Positions 49,146 through 56,817 of a DNA stretch of 64,000 bases are shown one piece after another. Position 1 is the first letter of the stretch. Each line of letters opens with the position of its first letter. A program made the position numbers and the translations under genes. Origin of the DNA: Caldisericum sp. (lineage in GTDB: Bacteria > Caldisericota > Caldisericia > Caldisericales > Caldisericaceae); the NCBI GenBank assembly GCA_022759145.1, contig JAEMPV010000016.1:1864-65863 (forward strand). Direction: 5' to 3'. The notes below the pieces were generated by a model that saw nothing but the letters and a program-made list of their open reading frames with translations, was not told the origin of the DNA and ran no database searches.

Positions 49146-49229
49146 TGGTGCGGGAGGAGGGATTTGAACCCTCACGGGTCGCCCCACTGGAACCTGAATC
49201 CAGCGCGTCTGCCGTTCCGCCACTCCCGC
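49146..49229 (-). tRNA. tRNA-Leu (CAG)
   Basis: Class II cloverleaf on the minus strand: acceptor GCGGGAG/CTCCCGC, anticodon stem CTGGA/TCCAG with loop TTCAGGT (anticodon CAG), long variable arm, and encoded CCA (49146-49148). It begins six bases after the RNase J stop, so it is probably processed from that transcript. Confidence 0.95.
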
Positions 49230-49235
49230 AAGAAA

Positions 49236-50900
49236 CTATTTTTCTGTTAAAACAGAAGATATTACCATCGGAGGCTTTACACTCTTTTTGAGAATGCTTT
49301 TCACGCTCCGCTCAATTTCATTAGATATATTACCAAAATCTCCCTTTTTTGCAAAGGTTTTTACTATTTTTTCAACCTCTGCCTTTATTTCTCGCAAGAT
49401 TTCGCCCTCCTGCCCCCTGGGCAAAACAAAGCCACGAGTCTCAATGTGTATAGGACGTGCAAACTCTCTATTTTTCTTTAAGAAAACAATTATAAGAAGT
49501 ATGCCTTTTGTTGCAAGTTCTTTTCTCTCGCCAATATGAGTTAAATCTCCCTCGCTTTTAACGGGGAATTTCATATTGCCTTCTACAAGCACTTCGCCAG
49601 TTGAAATCTTTGGCAATTTTCTCAATTTTCCGTTTAATAGAGCAACTCCCAAACCGTTTTCTACAATAAAAATATTCTCTTTTGGAATACCCTCTTCTTC
49701 TCCAATTTTCTTTGCATAGACAAGGTGCTTGTACTCGCCATGAACAGGAACAAAATATTTAGGTTTCACAACATCTATCATAAAGCGAATGTCCTCCTGA
49801 GAACAGTGCCCCGAAACATGGATTCCGTCCTCTTTTCGATAGTAAACAAAAGCACCTAACTTAAAGAGTTTGTTAACAACCTCCGAAACCAATCTTTCAT
49901 TCCCAGGTATTGGATCCGCTGAAATTATTACGATATCGCCCTTTGTTATTTTAATGCCGTTATGCTCTCCATTTGAAATCCTTACAAGACCAGACATTGG
50001 CTCGCCTTGTGTTCCGGTTGTTACTATTGTTACCATTTTCTTTGGAAGTGCACTTATATCGGAAAGTTCGATAACGCTCTCATCCTTAACTTTGAGATAA
50101 CCAAGTTTAGAGGCAATTTTCACTGATTCTATAATGCTTCTTCCGTCGAATGCAACTTTTCTTCCAAGCCTTTCGGAAATATCAACAACCTGTTGTATTC
50201 TATGGATGTTTGTTGAGAATGTTGCAACAATAACCCTGCCTGGCGCAGACTCCATTATTTTGAACAAACTTTGCCCTACTATTGCTTCAGACCCAGTAAG
50301 TCCACTTTCATCTGCGTTTGTGGAATCAGAGAAAAGCACATCAAAGCCATCTTTGGAAAGTTCTTCAAGTTTCTCTATATCCATCTGCCTTCCATCTATT
50401 GGAGTTGCATCGAATTTATAATCTCCCGTAAAAAACACCCTTCCTTCGTCTGTCTTTACTACAACTCCAAAACTTGCAGGAATACTGTGAGTAACGGTTA
50501 TGAAGGTAAATTCAAAATTACCAACTTTAATAGTTTCTCTTGGCTTAACAACCTCAAACTTCAAAGCACTCTTTAGTTTTGGTGGAAGATTTTCTTTAAC
50601 AAGTCCTAAGGTTAAATCAGAACCTAATATAACTGAGGGTTTTACTTCTTCAAGAAGGAACCTTAGCCCACCAATATGGTCAAGGTGTCCGTGTGTAAGC
50701 ACGATTGCCTTAATCTTATTCTTGTTCTTTAATAAATAACTATAATCTGGGATTATAAAATCAACACCAAACAAATCAGGTGGTGGAAATTTAAATCCAA
50801 AATCAATAACAGCAATATCCCCTTTGTACTCAAGCATTGTAGAGTTCTTGCCAATTTCACCAATTCCGCCTAACGGAATAATCTTAAATTCGTTTTTCAT
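49236..50900 (-). CDS. rnj: Ribonuclease J
   Basis: 554 residues. Metallo-beta-lactamase zinc motif HGHLDH (70-75, with Asp74), further ligands in VTHSIPAS and FTGDYKFD, a beta-CASP domain (about 215-360, with TTGTQGEP and HVSGHCSQEDI), and a C-terminal domain. RNase J is a 5'-3' exonuclease and endonuclease central to mRNA decay and rRNA maturation in bacteria lacking RNase E. The start has AAGGAGA upstream. tRNA-Leu follows by six bases. Confidence 0.97.
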   Translation of the reverse strand: MKNEFKIIPLGGIGEIGKNSTMLEYKGDIAVIDFGFKFPPPDLFGVDFIIPDYSYLLKNKNKIKAIVLTHGHLDHIGGLRFLLEEVKPSVILGSDLTLGLVKENLPPKLKSALKFEVVKPRETIKVGNFEFTFITVTHSIPASFGVVVKTDEGRVFFTGDYKFDATPIDGRQMDIEKLEELSKDGFDVLFSDSTNADESGLTGSEAIVGQSLFKIMESAPGRVIVATFSTNIHRIQQVVDISERLGRKVAFDGRSIIESVKIASKLGYLKVKDESVIELSDISALPKKMVTIVTTGTQGEPMSGLVRISNGEHNGIKITKGDIVIISADPIPGNERLVSEVVNKLFKLGAFVYYRKEDGIHVSGHCSQEDIRFMIDVVKPKYFVPVHGEYKHLVYAKKIGEEEGIPKENIFIVENGLGVALLNGKLRKLPKISTGEVLVEGNMKFPVKSEGDLTHIGERKELATKGILLIIVFLKKNREFARPIHIETRGFVLPRGQEGEILREIKAEVEKIVKTFAKKGDFGNISNEIERSVKSILKKSVKPPMVISSVLTEK

Positions 50901-50941
50901 CTCTTGACTTCTCCTTAAAAATCATTAAAATATAAAGGCAT

Positions 50942-51016
50942 TGGGGCGTAGCCAAGCGGTAAGGCAACGGACTTTGGATCCGTCATTCGAAGGTTCGAAT
51001 CCTTCCGCCCCAGCCA
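50942..51016 (+). tRNA. tRNA-Gln (TTG)
   Basis: Cloverleaf with acceptor TGGGGCG/CGCCCCA, anticodon stem ACGGA/TCCGT, loop CTTTGGA (anticodon TTG), T arm with TTCGAAT, discriminator G and encoded CCA. It is alone on the plus strand between two minus-strand genes. Confidence 0.95.
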
Positions 51017-51024
51017 GCAAATAA

Positions 51025-51364
51025 TTAAAAAATATCTCTAATATAAGTAATTTCAAATTCATCTCCCACTTTAAGTATATCCAAAATTCCAATTTCGTAA
51101 TCAACATTTTTATTTCCTAAGTAAAAATTGATAGAATTCACTATATGGCTTATTTTTTCTTTTATTTACCGCTTCAACTCCTCTTCCATATTCAGAGGAA
51201 GTCCTTGTTTTCACTTCGACAAAATAGAGTTTTTTACCTTTTCTTGCAATTATATCGATTTCGCCAAAAGGAGTCCTAAAATTTCTTTCAACAATTTTAA
51301 AACCGTTGTTTTGCAAATATCTTGCGCCAATATCTTCCCCTTCTTTACCCAAAGAGCGTGACAT
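51025..51364 (-). pseudogene. yraN: YraN (UPF0102) nuclease-like protein, frameshifted
   Basis: The frame from ATG 51364 encodes SLGKEGEDIGARYLQNNGFKIVERNFRTPFGEIDIIARKGKKLYFVEVKTR (blocks across residues 4-54), the YraN PD-(D/E)XK core with Glu-Ile-Asp and Glu-Val-Lys. After VNKRK the frame ends early in a meaningless tail. In the +1 frame the missing C-terminus is present: ISHIVNSINFYL, then NVDYEIGILDIL and GDEFEITYI, ending at TAA 51025-51027. The shift falls in an A6 run near 51155. Deleting one A restores a protein of about 112 residues. This may be a sequencing error, real decay, or a slippage site. It overlaps rnhB by 20 bases. Confidence 0.8.
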
Positions 51365-51962
51365 TCTCAAGACCCCTAACAAATTTTTTTCTGTGGACAG
51401 GACTTATCCCAAATTTTTTCAAAGCTTCAAAGTGTTCCTTTGTTCCATATCCTTTATTTTTTTCAAATCCGTATTGAGGGTATGCATTTGCAAGAGCAAC
51501 CATAATATTGTCCCTGTAAACTTTTGCAATAATAGAAGCGCAACTTATCTCATATATGAGGTTGTCGCCATTCACGATAGCCTTTACTTTAAAGGGGATA
51601 TCAGGAATAGGTTTGTTACCATCAACAAGGACAATGAAATCCTCTGGATAGATTTCTCCAAATTGTTTTGTATAACTCAGAAGAAGGCTGTCAATAGCCC
51701 TTCTCATTGAAAGAAAAGTTGCATTCAAAATATTTAAGGATTCTATTTCTTCAACGGATGCGGTACCTACACCAAAGGCAATTGCGTGATTTATAATTTC
51801 GTTAAAAAGTAAAAATCTTTTCTTTGGGATAAGTTTTTTACTGTCCTTTACGCCTTCTATTCTGTGCTCTATGATTACAGCAGCCGATACAACTGGACCT
51901 GCAAGAGGTCCTCTTCCCGCTTCATCAATCCCTATTTTAAGGATTTTCCCCACTGTAAGCAA
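51345..51962 (-). CDS. rnhB: Ribonuclease HII
   Basis: Up to 205 residues. Catalytic Asp13-Glu14 in KIGIDEAGRGPLAGPVV, Asp in FIVLVDGNKP (about 114) and the C-terminal SCASIIAKVYRD. RNase HII removes ribonucleotides and RNA from RNA-DNA hybrids. The start is uncertain: TTG at 51962 or GTG nine bases later; both lie inside the end of lepB. Gene order rplS-lepB-rnhB-yraN is common in bacteria and is kept here. Confidence 0.95.
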   Translation of the reverse strand: MLTVGKILKIGIDEAGRGPLAGPVVSAAVIIEHRIEGVKDSKKLIPKKRFLLFNEIINHAIAFGVGTASVEEIESLNILNATFLSMRRAIDSLLLSYTKQFGEIYPEDFIVLVDGNKPIPDIPFKVKAIVNGDNLIYEISCASIIAKVYRDNIMVALANAYPQYGFEKNKGYGTKEHFEALKKFGISPVHRKKFVRGLENVTLFG

Positions 51963-52470
51963 TAAGACTCTGTATATGATTTATAGGCCAGTAAACAAGT
52001 ACAGCACGTCCAATAATGCTTGAAATTTTTATAGGACCAAATGCCCTTGAATCAAGACTAACAGACCTATTGTCACCCATTACAAAAACAGAGTCGTAAG
52101 GGACTTTCACTTCAGGCATATCAGACATTGGAGAATCTACATAAGGCTCTTTAAGAGGTTTGCCATTAATATAAACAACGCCATTCTGGATTGAAACAGT
52201 TTCTCCTGGAAGTCCAATTACCCTCTTTATGTATTTATCATTTGGATTATTAGGGGGGATAAACACAACCACATCCCCCCTGTGGGGCTTCGAAAACCTG
52301 TAAGTAATTTTCTCTACAAGCACAAGGTCGTTCGGCTCAAGGGTTGCAACCATTGAGGTCATTTGAACCCTGAAGGGCTGAATAACATAAGCCCTGAGCA
52401 AGAAAGAAATAGCAAAAGCAACTACTATTAAAACAATCCAGCTTTTAAGTTCTTTCTGAAAATCACTCAT
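51937..52470 (-). CDS. lepB: Signal peptidase I
   Basis: 177 residues. One N-terminal anchor (10-26), then the catalytic Ser39 in QMTSMVATL and Lys82 in KYIKRVIGLPGE, with the box D/E region VFVMGDNRSVSLDSRAFG. The Ser-Lys dyad cleaves signal peptides on the outer face of the membrane. It begins three bases after the rplS stop and overlaps rnhB. Confidence 0.96.
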   Translation of the reverse strand: MSDFQKELKSWIVLIVVAFAISFLLRAYVIQPFRVQMTSMVATLEPNDLVLVEKITYRFSKPHRGDVVVFIPPNNPNDKYIKRVIGLPGETVSIQNGVVYINGKPLKEPYVDSPMSDMPEVKVPYDSVFVMGDNRSVSLDSRAFGPIKISSIIGRAVLVYWPINHIQSLIAYSGENP

Positions 52471-52473
52471 TTA

Positions 52474-52866
52474 TTAAGCGTTATTTTCCTCTGAGTTATT
52501 AGTAGTTTCTACCTTCTCGGTATTTTCAACTTTTTCTTTTACATTCTGGGCTTTACCAAGTCTTTCTCTAAGATAGTAGAGTTTTGCCCTTCTAACATCA
52601 CCTTTTCTCTTTACTTCAATTTTTTTTACAAGAGGTGAGTGCAACGGAAAAACCCTCTCTACACCAACACCATAGGAGACTTTCCTAACAGTAAAAGTCT
52701 CGTTAATGCCGCCGCCATTCTTTGCTATAACGATACCCTCGAAGACCTGGACTCTTTCTTTTCCACCTTCTTTTACAATTGCGTGGACTCTGACTGTATC
52801 GCCAACACTAAAGTCGGGCCTTTCCTTAAGGTATTCCTTCTCAATTTCCTTCAAAATTTCCTTCAT
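52474..52866 (-). CDS. rplS: 50S ribosomal protein L19
   Basis: 130 residues from the ATG at 52866 (an upstream in-frame TTG is less likely; the AAAGGGG site suits the ATG). [31 protein letters not shown] (in two blocks), [21 protein letters not shown] and [14 protein letters not shown] are classic L19. The last 20 residues are a low-complexity Glu/Asn/Thr tail. In most bacteria rplS follows trmD; here it heads a separate operon with lepB, rnhB and yraN. Confidence 0.97.
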   Translation of the reverse strand: MKEILKEIEKEYLKERPDFSVGDTVRVHAIVKEGGKERVQVFEGIVIAKNGGGINETFTVRKVSYGVGVERVFPLHSPLVKKIEVKRKGDVRRAKLYYLRERLGKAQNVKEKVENTEKVETTNNSEENNA

Positions 52867-52905
52867 ATCAATCAACCCCTTTCACATTTTCAAATATACC
52901 AAAAT

Positions 52906-52933
52906 ATTATACAGATTTCGAATACTTTTGCAA
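52906..52933 (-). promoter_or_regulatory. Promoter of rplS-lepB-rnhB-yraN
   Basis: Minus-strand TTGCAA (52928-52933), 16-base spacer, TATAAT (52906-52911). Confidence 0.6.
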
Positions 52934-52950
52934 CAAATTTTAAAGCTTTT

Positions 52951-52959
52951 TGCTATAAT
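52951..52959 (+). promoter_or_regulatory. Extended -10 promoter of the EamA transporter gene
   Basis: TGCTATAAT (52951-52959), the same element as before the OPT gene, 26 bases before an ATG that has CCGGAGG upstream. Confidence 0.5.
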
Positions 52960-52984
52960 AATTTAAAAACTTCCGGAGGCACTT

Positions 52985-53878
52985 ATGGAAAAGAAAACTG
53001 GATTAATTGTAAACCTTAGTCTTTTTCTTCTTTTTCTTGTGTGGGCAAACTCCTACACATTTATTAAAATTGCAGAAAGACAACTTGAACCAATTGCACT
53101 TGTTATAGCAAGATTTTTTATAATTTTCCCTTTCTTATTTCTTTTTAAAGATTTTTATTCCGGTTTAAAAAAGATAAATTCAATTAACGACTTTTTAAAG
53201 ATATTTTTAGTTGGGCTCCTCATAGTTCCTTCATACCACATATTTCTAAATACCGCTGAAACAATGATTAACGCATCAGTTGCAGCACTTGTTGCTGGTT
53301 TTAGCCCCGTTATTACTGGCGTTTTTTCATCATTGATACTCAAAGAGAAACTTGAAAGAAAAAGAATCTTAGGTCTTTTTATTTCTCTTTTAGGAGTTAT
53401 ACTTCTTACCTATGGTATTTCCCACAAATTTGAAATCAAGAATACATTAGGCGTTATTTTAAGTTTGACATCAGTTACATCTTGGGCTCTTGCAACAGTT
53501 ACATCGAAGTCCCTTTACAACAAGTTTAAGCCAATTGAAGTTAATACACTCGGCCTTTTCTTTGGGACTCTTGCACTAACACCTTTCATAAAAAGAAGCT
53601 ACATTGAACAGATTCTAAGCATGAATACGCAAACTCTTATCGCTGTCTTGTATCTTGGAGTGCTGTGTATCCTTATAGGTTATGCAGTCTGGTTTAAAGC
53701 ACTCGAATATAAAGAAGCTTCGACAACCGCAACATTTATATATTTAAACCCAATAATAGGAAGTTTAAGCGGTGTAATATTCCTCAAAGAACCAATGAAT
53801 ATAACAATGATAATAGGTGGAATTACAATAATTCTTGGCTTGTTCTTTGTTAATCCGTTGAAGATGCAGAAGAAATAG
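52985..53878 (+). CDS. EamA/DMT-family transporter
   Basis: 297 residues with ten predicted membrane helices in two EamA repeats: the first (about 8-140) includes LFLVWANSYTFIKIAERQLEP and NAASAALVAG-like SVAALVAGFSPVITGVFSSLILKEKL (in blocks), the second (about 150-290) ends YLNPIIGSLSGVIFLKEPM. Members export or import small metabolites such as amino acids; the substrate is unassigned. Its 3' end overlaps the convergent RNA methyltransferase gene by 29 bases. Confidence 0.92.
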   Translation: MEKKTGLIVNLSLFLLFLVWANSYTFIKIAERQLEPIALVIARFFIIFPFLFLFKDFYSGLKKINSINDFLKIFLVGLLIVPSYHIFLNTAETMINASVAALVAGFSPVITGVFSSLILKEKLERKRILGLFISLLGVILLTYGISHKFEIKNTLGVILSLTSVTSWALATVTSKSLYNKFKPIEVNTLGLFFGTLALTPFIKRSYIEQILSMNTQTLIAVLYLGVLCILIGYAVWFKALEYKEASTTATFIYLNPIIGSLSGVIFLKEPMNITMIIGGITIILGLFFVNPLKMQKK

Positions 53879-54434
53879 CCTTAAAAGAAAGAATAATTCT
53901 ATCAAGAACGATTGATGCAGCGCTCCTCACCGAGAGGTGATTGAAGTCCGTAATGCCTACTATTGGCGGTAAAAAGCCATCAAAGTTTACTTCAAAGTCC
54001 TCAGGTATTCCCCAGCCAGTCCCGAAGCAAACAAGCACAGGCTTGTCTTCTATGAGCCTCTTTGCAATAAAGTCATAATCAACCTTGTTTTTACGCTCTT
54101 TTGCAGATGTTCCGATAATGAAAGGCTTTTCTTTTTCCTTTGATTCTATATCCTTAATTACATCGAAAAGTGAATCCTTAACATCCATTACTGAAATTGC
54201 CTCTAATCGATTAGGATTGTATTCATAGCCAACAGTTTGCCAGAACCGGACAATCCTGGACACGACCTTCTTCTGCTCTTCCATAGGTTGCACTACATAA
54301 AAGGTTTTAACTCCATAGGTTCTTGCTGCTCTCGACATATCATGAAGGTCATGGATAACGATACTTGTTGCAACAATTTCTCTATTTTTGTTATATGCTG
54401 GGTAATGAAGAAGAGCCATATAAAGTTTAATCAT
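53850..54434 (-). CDS. SPOUT-type RNA methyltransferase of the trmD-associated family
   Basis: 194 residues. IVIHDLHDMSRAARTYGVKTFYVVQP at the N-terminus and the C-terminal knot region PVLVCFGTGWGIPEDFE, then VRSAASIVLDRI, match the small SPOUT family found next to or fused with TrmD in Aquifex and Thermotoga. The knot binds S-adenosylmethionine and RNA is the presumed substrate, but the modified base is unknown. It overlaps the trmD stop by four bases. Confidence 0.88.
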   Translation of the reverse strand: MIKLYMALLHYPAYNKNREIVATSIVIHDLHDMSRAARTYGVKTFYVVQPMEEQKKVVSRIVRFWQTVGYEYNPNRLEAISVMDVKDSLFDVIKDIESKEKEKPFIIGTSAKERKNKVDYDFIAKRLIEDKPVLVCFGTGWGIPEDFEVNFDGFLPPIVGITDFNHLSVRSAASIVLDRIILSFKAISSASSTD

Positions 54435-55183
54435 GTTATTCTCCTTATTAACTCCTCAATTTCCAATCCGATTTCTTTTAAGAGTTCTTTTTCTTCTTTG
54501 GTAAATTCGTGCTTTAAAAGCAAATCTGGTCTCTTAAGTAAAGTCCTTTTAAGAGATTCCTTTTTTCTAAATCTTTCAATTTCCTTGTGGTTTCCGCTCC
54601 GTAAAACCTCTGGAACACTTTCCCCTCTAAAATCAAACGGGCGTGTATATTGAGGATACTCAAGGAGGTTACTTTCGAAAGTTTCTTCCGATAGAGATTC
54701 CTTGTTGTGAAGTAATCCCTCAACTAACCTTAATGCTGCATCAAGGATAACAAGTGAAGCTATTTCACCACCACTTAAAACATAATCCCCAATTGAAACT
54801 TCCATATCGACAAAATTCATAACCCTTTCATCAACACCTTCATAATGGGTTGGTATGAAAAGGATTTTCTCCTTGGAAGATAATTCTTTTGCAAGTGTCT
54901 GATCGAGTTTTATGCCTTGTGGAGAGGTAAGTATTTTGAATTGTTTACCATAGTTTTCTTCAATATACTCTACCCCTTTCACGATTGGTTCTACAAGCAT
55001 TACCATACCCGCTCCACCACCATAAGGCGTGTCGTCGGTTGTTTTATGCTTGTCCTTTGTAAAGTCCCTAAGGTTATGAACATAGTAATAAAGAATATTT
55101 CTTTCTATTCCAACTCTAAACAAACCAAAGGACCTTGCACATTCGAAAAACTCAGGGAATATGGTGAGAAAATGAGCTTCCAT
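54431..55183 (-). CDS. trmD: tRNA (guanine-37-N1)-methyltransferase
   Basis: 250 residues. FLTIFPEFFECARSFG at the start, DDTPYGGGAGMVMLVEP (about 50), the knot IGDYVLSGGEIASLVILDA (about 132) and YPQYTRPFDFRGESVPEVLRSGNH (in two blocks) are the TrmD active-site and tRNA-recognition segments. It methylates G37 of tRNAs to prevent frameshifting. It follows ylqD by 18 bases with a hairpin in that gap. rimM, usually adjacent, is not here. Confidence 0.98.
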   Translation of the reverse strand: MEAHFLTIFPEFFECARSFGLFRVGIERNILYYYVHNLRDFTKDKHKTTDDTPYGGGAGMVMLVEPIVKGVEYIEENYGKQFKILTSPQGIKLDQTLAKELSSKEKILFIPTHYEGVDERVMNFVDMEVSIGDYVLSGGEIASLVILDAALRLVEGLLHNKESLSEETFESNLLEYPQYTRPFDFRGESVPEVLRSGNHKEIERFRKKESLKRTLLKRPDLLLKHEFTKEEKELLKEIGLEIEELIRRIT

Positions 55184-55211
55184 AAAGTAAAAGAGGCACC
55201 CTTAGGTGCCT
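55184..55211 (-). terminator. Hairpin between ylqD and trmD, possible partial terminator
   Basis: Seven perfect pairs AGGCACC/GGTGCCT with loop TAAG, whose loop holds the ylqD stop codon, followed by CTTTTACTTT and then the trmD ATG. It may reduce transcription into trmD or limit its translation, because trmD has no other clear ribosome-binding site. Confidence 0.5.
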
Positions 55212-55621
55212 TCTTTAATCTCTACTACAACACCGTCTTTAACGAGGACCTCAACACCTGCAATCTTCTTGAAGAGATTGTCACCCACATCAACATCCAC
55301 AAGGCCCTCAATAACCGTATACGGATAAATGCTTTCAAGCGGTAATGCTTCTATTTCTTTGATCTTTTCTCTTAAATCGGCAGCAATAGCCTCTTGAAGC
55401 ATCCTTTCTTCTTCAATTCTTGCTTTTAAACTTTCAACATAGGTTGGATTTTGAATGCCTGCACTCTCAATAACAAGGCGCGCAAGCGACGATTTTAACT
55501 CACGCGCCTTGCCCTCTGCTGCTTCCAATTGTCTTGAAATTTCTTTTTTAAAATCTTCTTTAAACTTTTCGGTTACTATAACTTTGACTATTACATTTTG
55601 CTTAAGGTGAAGCACACTCAT
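55202..55621 (-). CDS. ylqD: YlqD family protein
   Basis: 139 residues from the ATG at 55621, which has AAGGAG seven bases upstream; the open frame continues 22 codons into khpA but that part is a shadow. A coiled-coil segment (about 25-100: FKEDFKKEISRQLEAAEGKAREL, ARIEEERMLQEAIAADLREKIKEI in blocks) precedes a small beta region ending VEVLVKDGVVVEIKEGT. YlqD genes lie between khpA and rimM/trmD in Bacillus; function unknown. Here it occupies the place of rimM. Confidence 0.85.
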   Translation of the reverse strand: MSVLHLKQNVIVKVIVTEKFKEDFKKEISRQLEAAEGKARELKSSLARLVIESAGIQNPTYVESLKARIEEERMLQEAIAADLREKIKEIEALPLESIYPYTVIEGLVDVDVGDNLFKKIAGVEVLVKDGVVVEIKEGT

Positions 55622-55637
55622 CGAGCACTCCTTTAGG

Positions 55638-55883
55638 TTATGCTCCTCTTGGCTTGGAGTTGATCTGAATGCTTGCTGCTTTTCCAATCTTAGAGGATGC
55701 TGCTTTTACAATAGTTCTTAGTGCGTTTGCGGTTTTACCCTGCTTTCCGATAACCTTACCGATATCGGAATCTGCAACCTTTATTTCGTAAATAACTGCA
55801 GTTTCACCTGCAACTTCTGTAACCTTAACTTCTTCTGGGTTATCAACTAATGCTTTAACAATGGTTTCAATAAGTTCTTTCAT
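55638..55883 (-). CDS. khpA: KH-domain RNA-binding protein KhpA
   Basis: 81 residues from the ATG at 55883, which shares its A with the rpsP TGA stop. A single KH domain with the GxxG loop in VIGKQGKTANALRTIVKAAS. KhpA binds RNA broadly, often as a partner of KhpB, and influences cell size and sRNA-mediated control. GGAGG lies within the end of rpsP. The rpsP-khpA arrangement is conserved widely. Confidence 0.95.
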   Translation of the reverse strand: MKELIETIVKALVDNPEEVKVTEVAGETAVIYEIKVADSDIGKVIGKQGKTANALRTIVKAASSKIGKAASIQINSKPRGA

Positions 55884-56155
55884 CACTTACCTCCTTTGAG
55901 TTTTAGGTACTCGTCCCAAATTTTTGCTCTTTTGAGAAGATTCAATACGCTTTCTGTAGGCTGCGCGCCTTTCTTTAACCACTCAAGAACCTTTTCCTTG
56001 TCGAAAACAAGTTCTTCTGGTTCCACAACTGGATTCCAGTGTCCAACAATTTCAATAACCTTGCTATCAGTTGCAAAACGCGAGTCGGAAACTATAACCC
56101 TGTAGAATGCTCGATGAGGTGCTCCAACTCTTGCAAGCTTAATTTTTGTAGCCAA
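55883..56155 (-). CDS. rpsP: 30S ribosomal protein S16
   Basis: 90 residues starting at TTG (56155), with GGAGG seven bases upstream. KIKLARVGAPHRAFYRVIVSDSR is the S16 N-terminus (in two blocks) and GHWNPV the central motif. S16 is an assembly protein of the 30S body. First gene of rpsP-khpA-ylqD-trmD-SPOUT methyltransferase. ffh/ylxM, often upstream, are absent. Confidence 0.97.
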   Translation of the reverse strand: MATKIKLARVGAPHRAFYRVIVSDSRFATDSKVIEIVGHWNPVVEPEELVFDKEKVLEWLKKGAQPTESVLNLLKRAKIWDEYLKLKGGK

Positions 56156-56193
56156 CTTTCGCCTCCTAAAATCAGTTTCGTCTAAATCAATTT

Positions 56194-56222
56194 ATTATAA
56201 CAAAAATCAAAATCGTTTGCAA
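56194..56222 (-). promoter_or_regulatory. Promoter of the rpsP cluster
   Basis: Minus-strand TTGCAA (56217-56222), 17-base spacer, TATAAT (56194-56199), 38 bases before the TTG start of rpsP. It overlaps the very end of the upstream yigZ-like gene's spacer. Confidence 0.65.
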
Positions 56223-56223
56223 G

Positions 56224-56817
56224 TTAAAAATTTAAAACAGAAAAATTTATTCTTACATCTTTTTTAAGAAGTGAAGAAAATTCATCCAATAGATCTTCAT
56301 CAATTTGTACTACTATTAAACCATCCTCTGTGAATTCCCTTTTTACAATTTTGTGCGGTATCTTACTCAAAGCGTAGTTCACAAAATTGAAGGAGGAGTA
56401 TGGAAACCTAACCTCTAAAGTTTTAGTTGTCTTCTCTTCTACAATATTTGCACTTTTTATTGCAAATTCCGCAGTCGATCCATACGCCTCTATTAAACCA
56501 GGGATGCCTAGTTTTACACCACCAAAGTAACGTGTTACAACAACACAAATATTGTAAACATCAAAATGTCTTATCGCATTAAAAATAGGAACTCCTGCAG
56601 AACCACTTGGCTCCCCATCATCCGAATAATACTGTTCACGCGTTACAAGCCTGTATGCATACGGGTTGTGGTTCGCATCTTTGTATTTTTCTTTTATAAC
56701 ATCCAAAAAAGCTTCCACCTCTTTTAAATTCGAAACCTTCTTTACGGTCCCTATGAAAATTGACCTTTTAATAACATTTTTTACTACGATATCTTTTTCT
56801 ACTGTATTAAATTTCAT
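56224..56817 (-). CDS. YigZ/IMPACT family protein
   Basis: 197 residues. The IMPACT N-terminal domain shows SIFIGTVKKVSN, ANHNPYAYRL, SDDGEPSGSAGVPIFN and VVVTRYFGGVKLGIPGLIEAYG (in blocks from about 20 to 115), followed by a ferredoxin-like DUF1949 C-terminus. YigZ-type proteins bind nucleic acids or ribosomes; the role is not settled. Its start overlaps the DUF763 stop by four bases. Confidence 0.93.
   Translation of the reverse strand: MKFNTVEKDIVVKNVIKRSIFIGTVKKVSNLKEVEAFLDVIKEKYKDANHNPYAYRLVTREQYYSDDGEPSGSAGVPIFNAIRHFDVYNICVVVTRYFGGVKLGIPGLIEAYGSTAEFAIKSANIVEEKTTKTLEVRFPYSSFNFVNYALSKIPHKIVKREFTEDGLIVVQIDEDLLDEFSSLLKKDVRINFSVLNF

Noticed and set aside
50925-51107. Minus-strand 60-codon frame ending GAEGFEPSNDGSKVRCLTAW
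   Set aside because: Its C-terminal half is the antisense translation of tRNA-Gln, a well-known source of false proteins; the other half is an out-of-frame part of yraN.
55622-55687. N-terminal extension of ylqD
   Set aside because: These codons overlap khpA in another frame; a proper ribosome-binding site supports the start at 55621.
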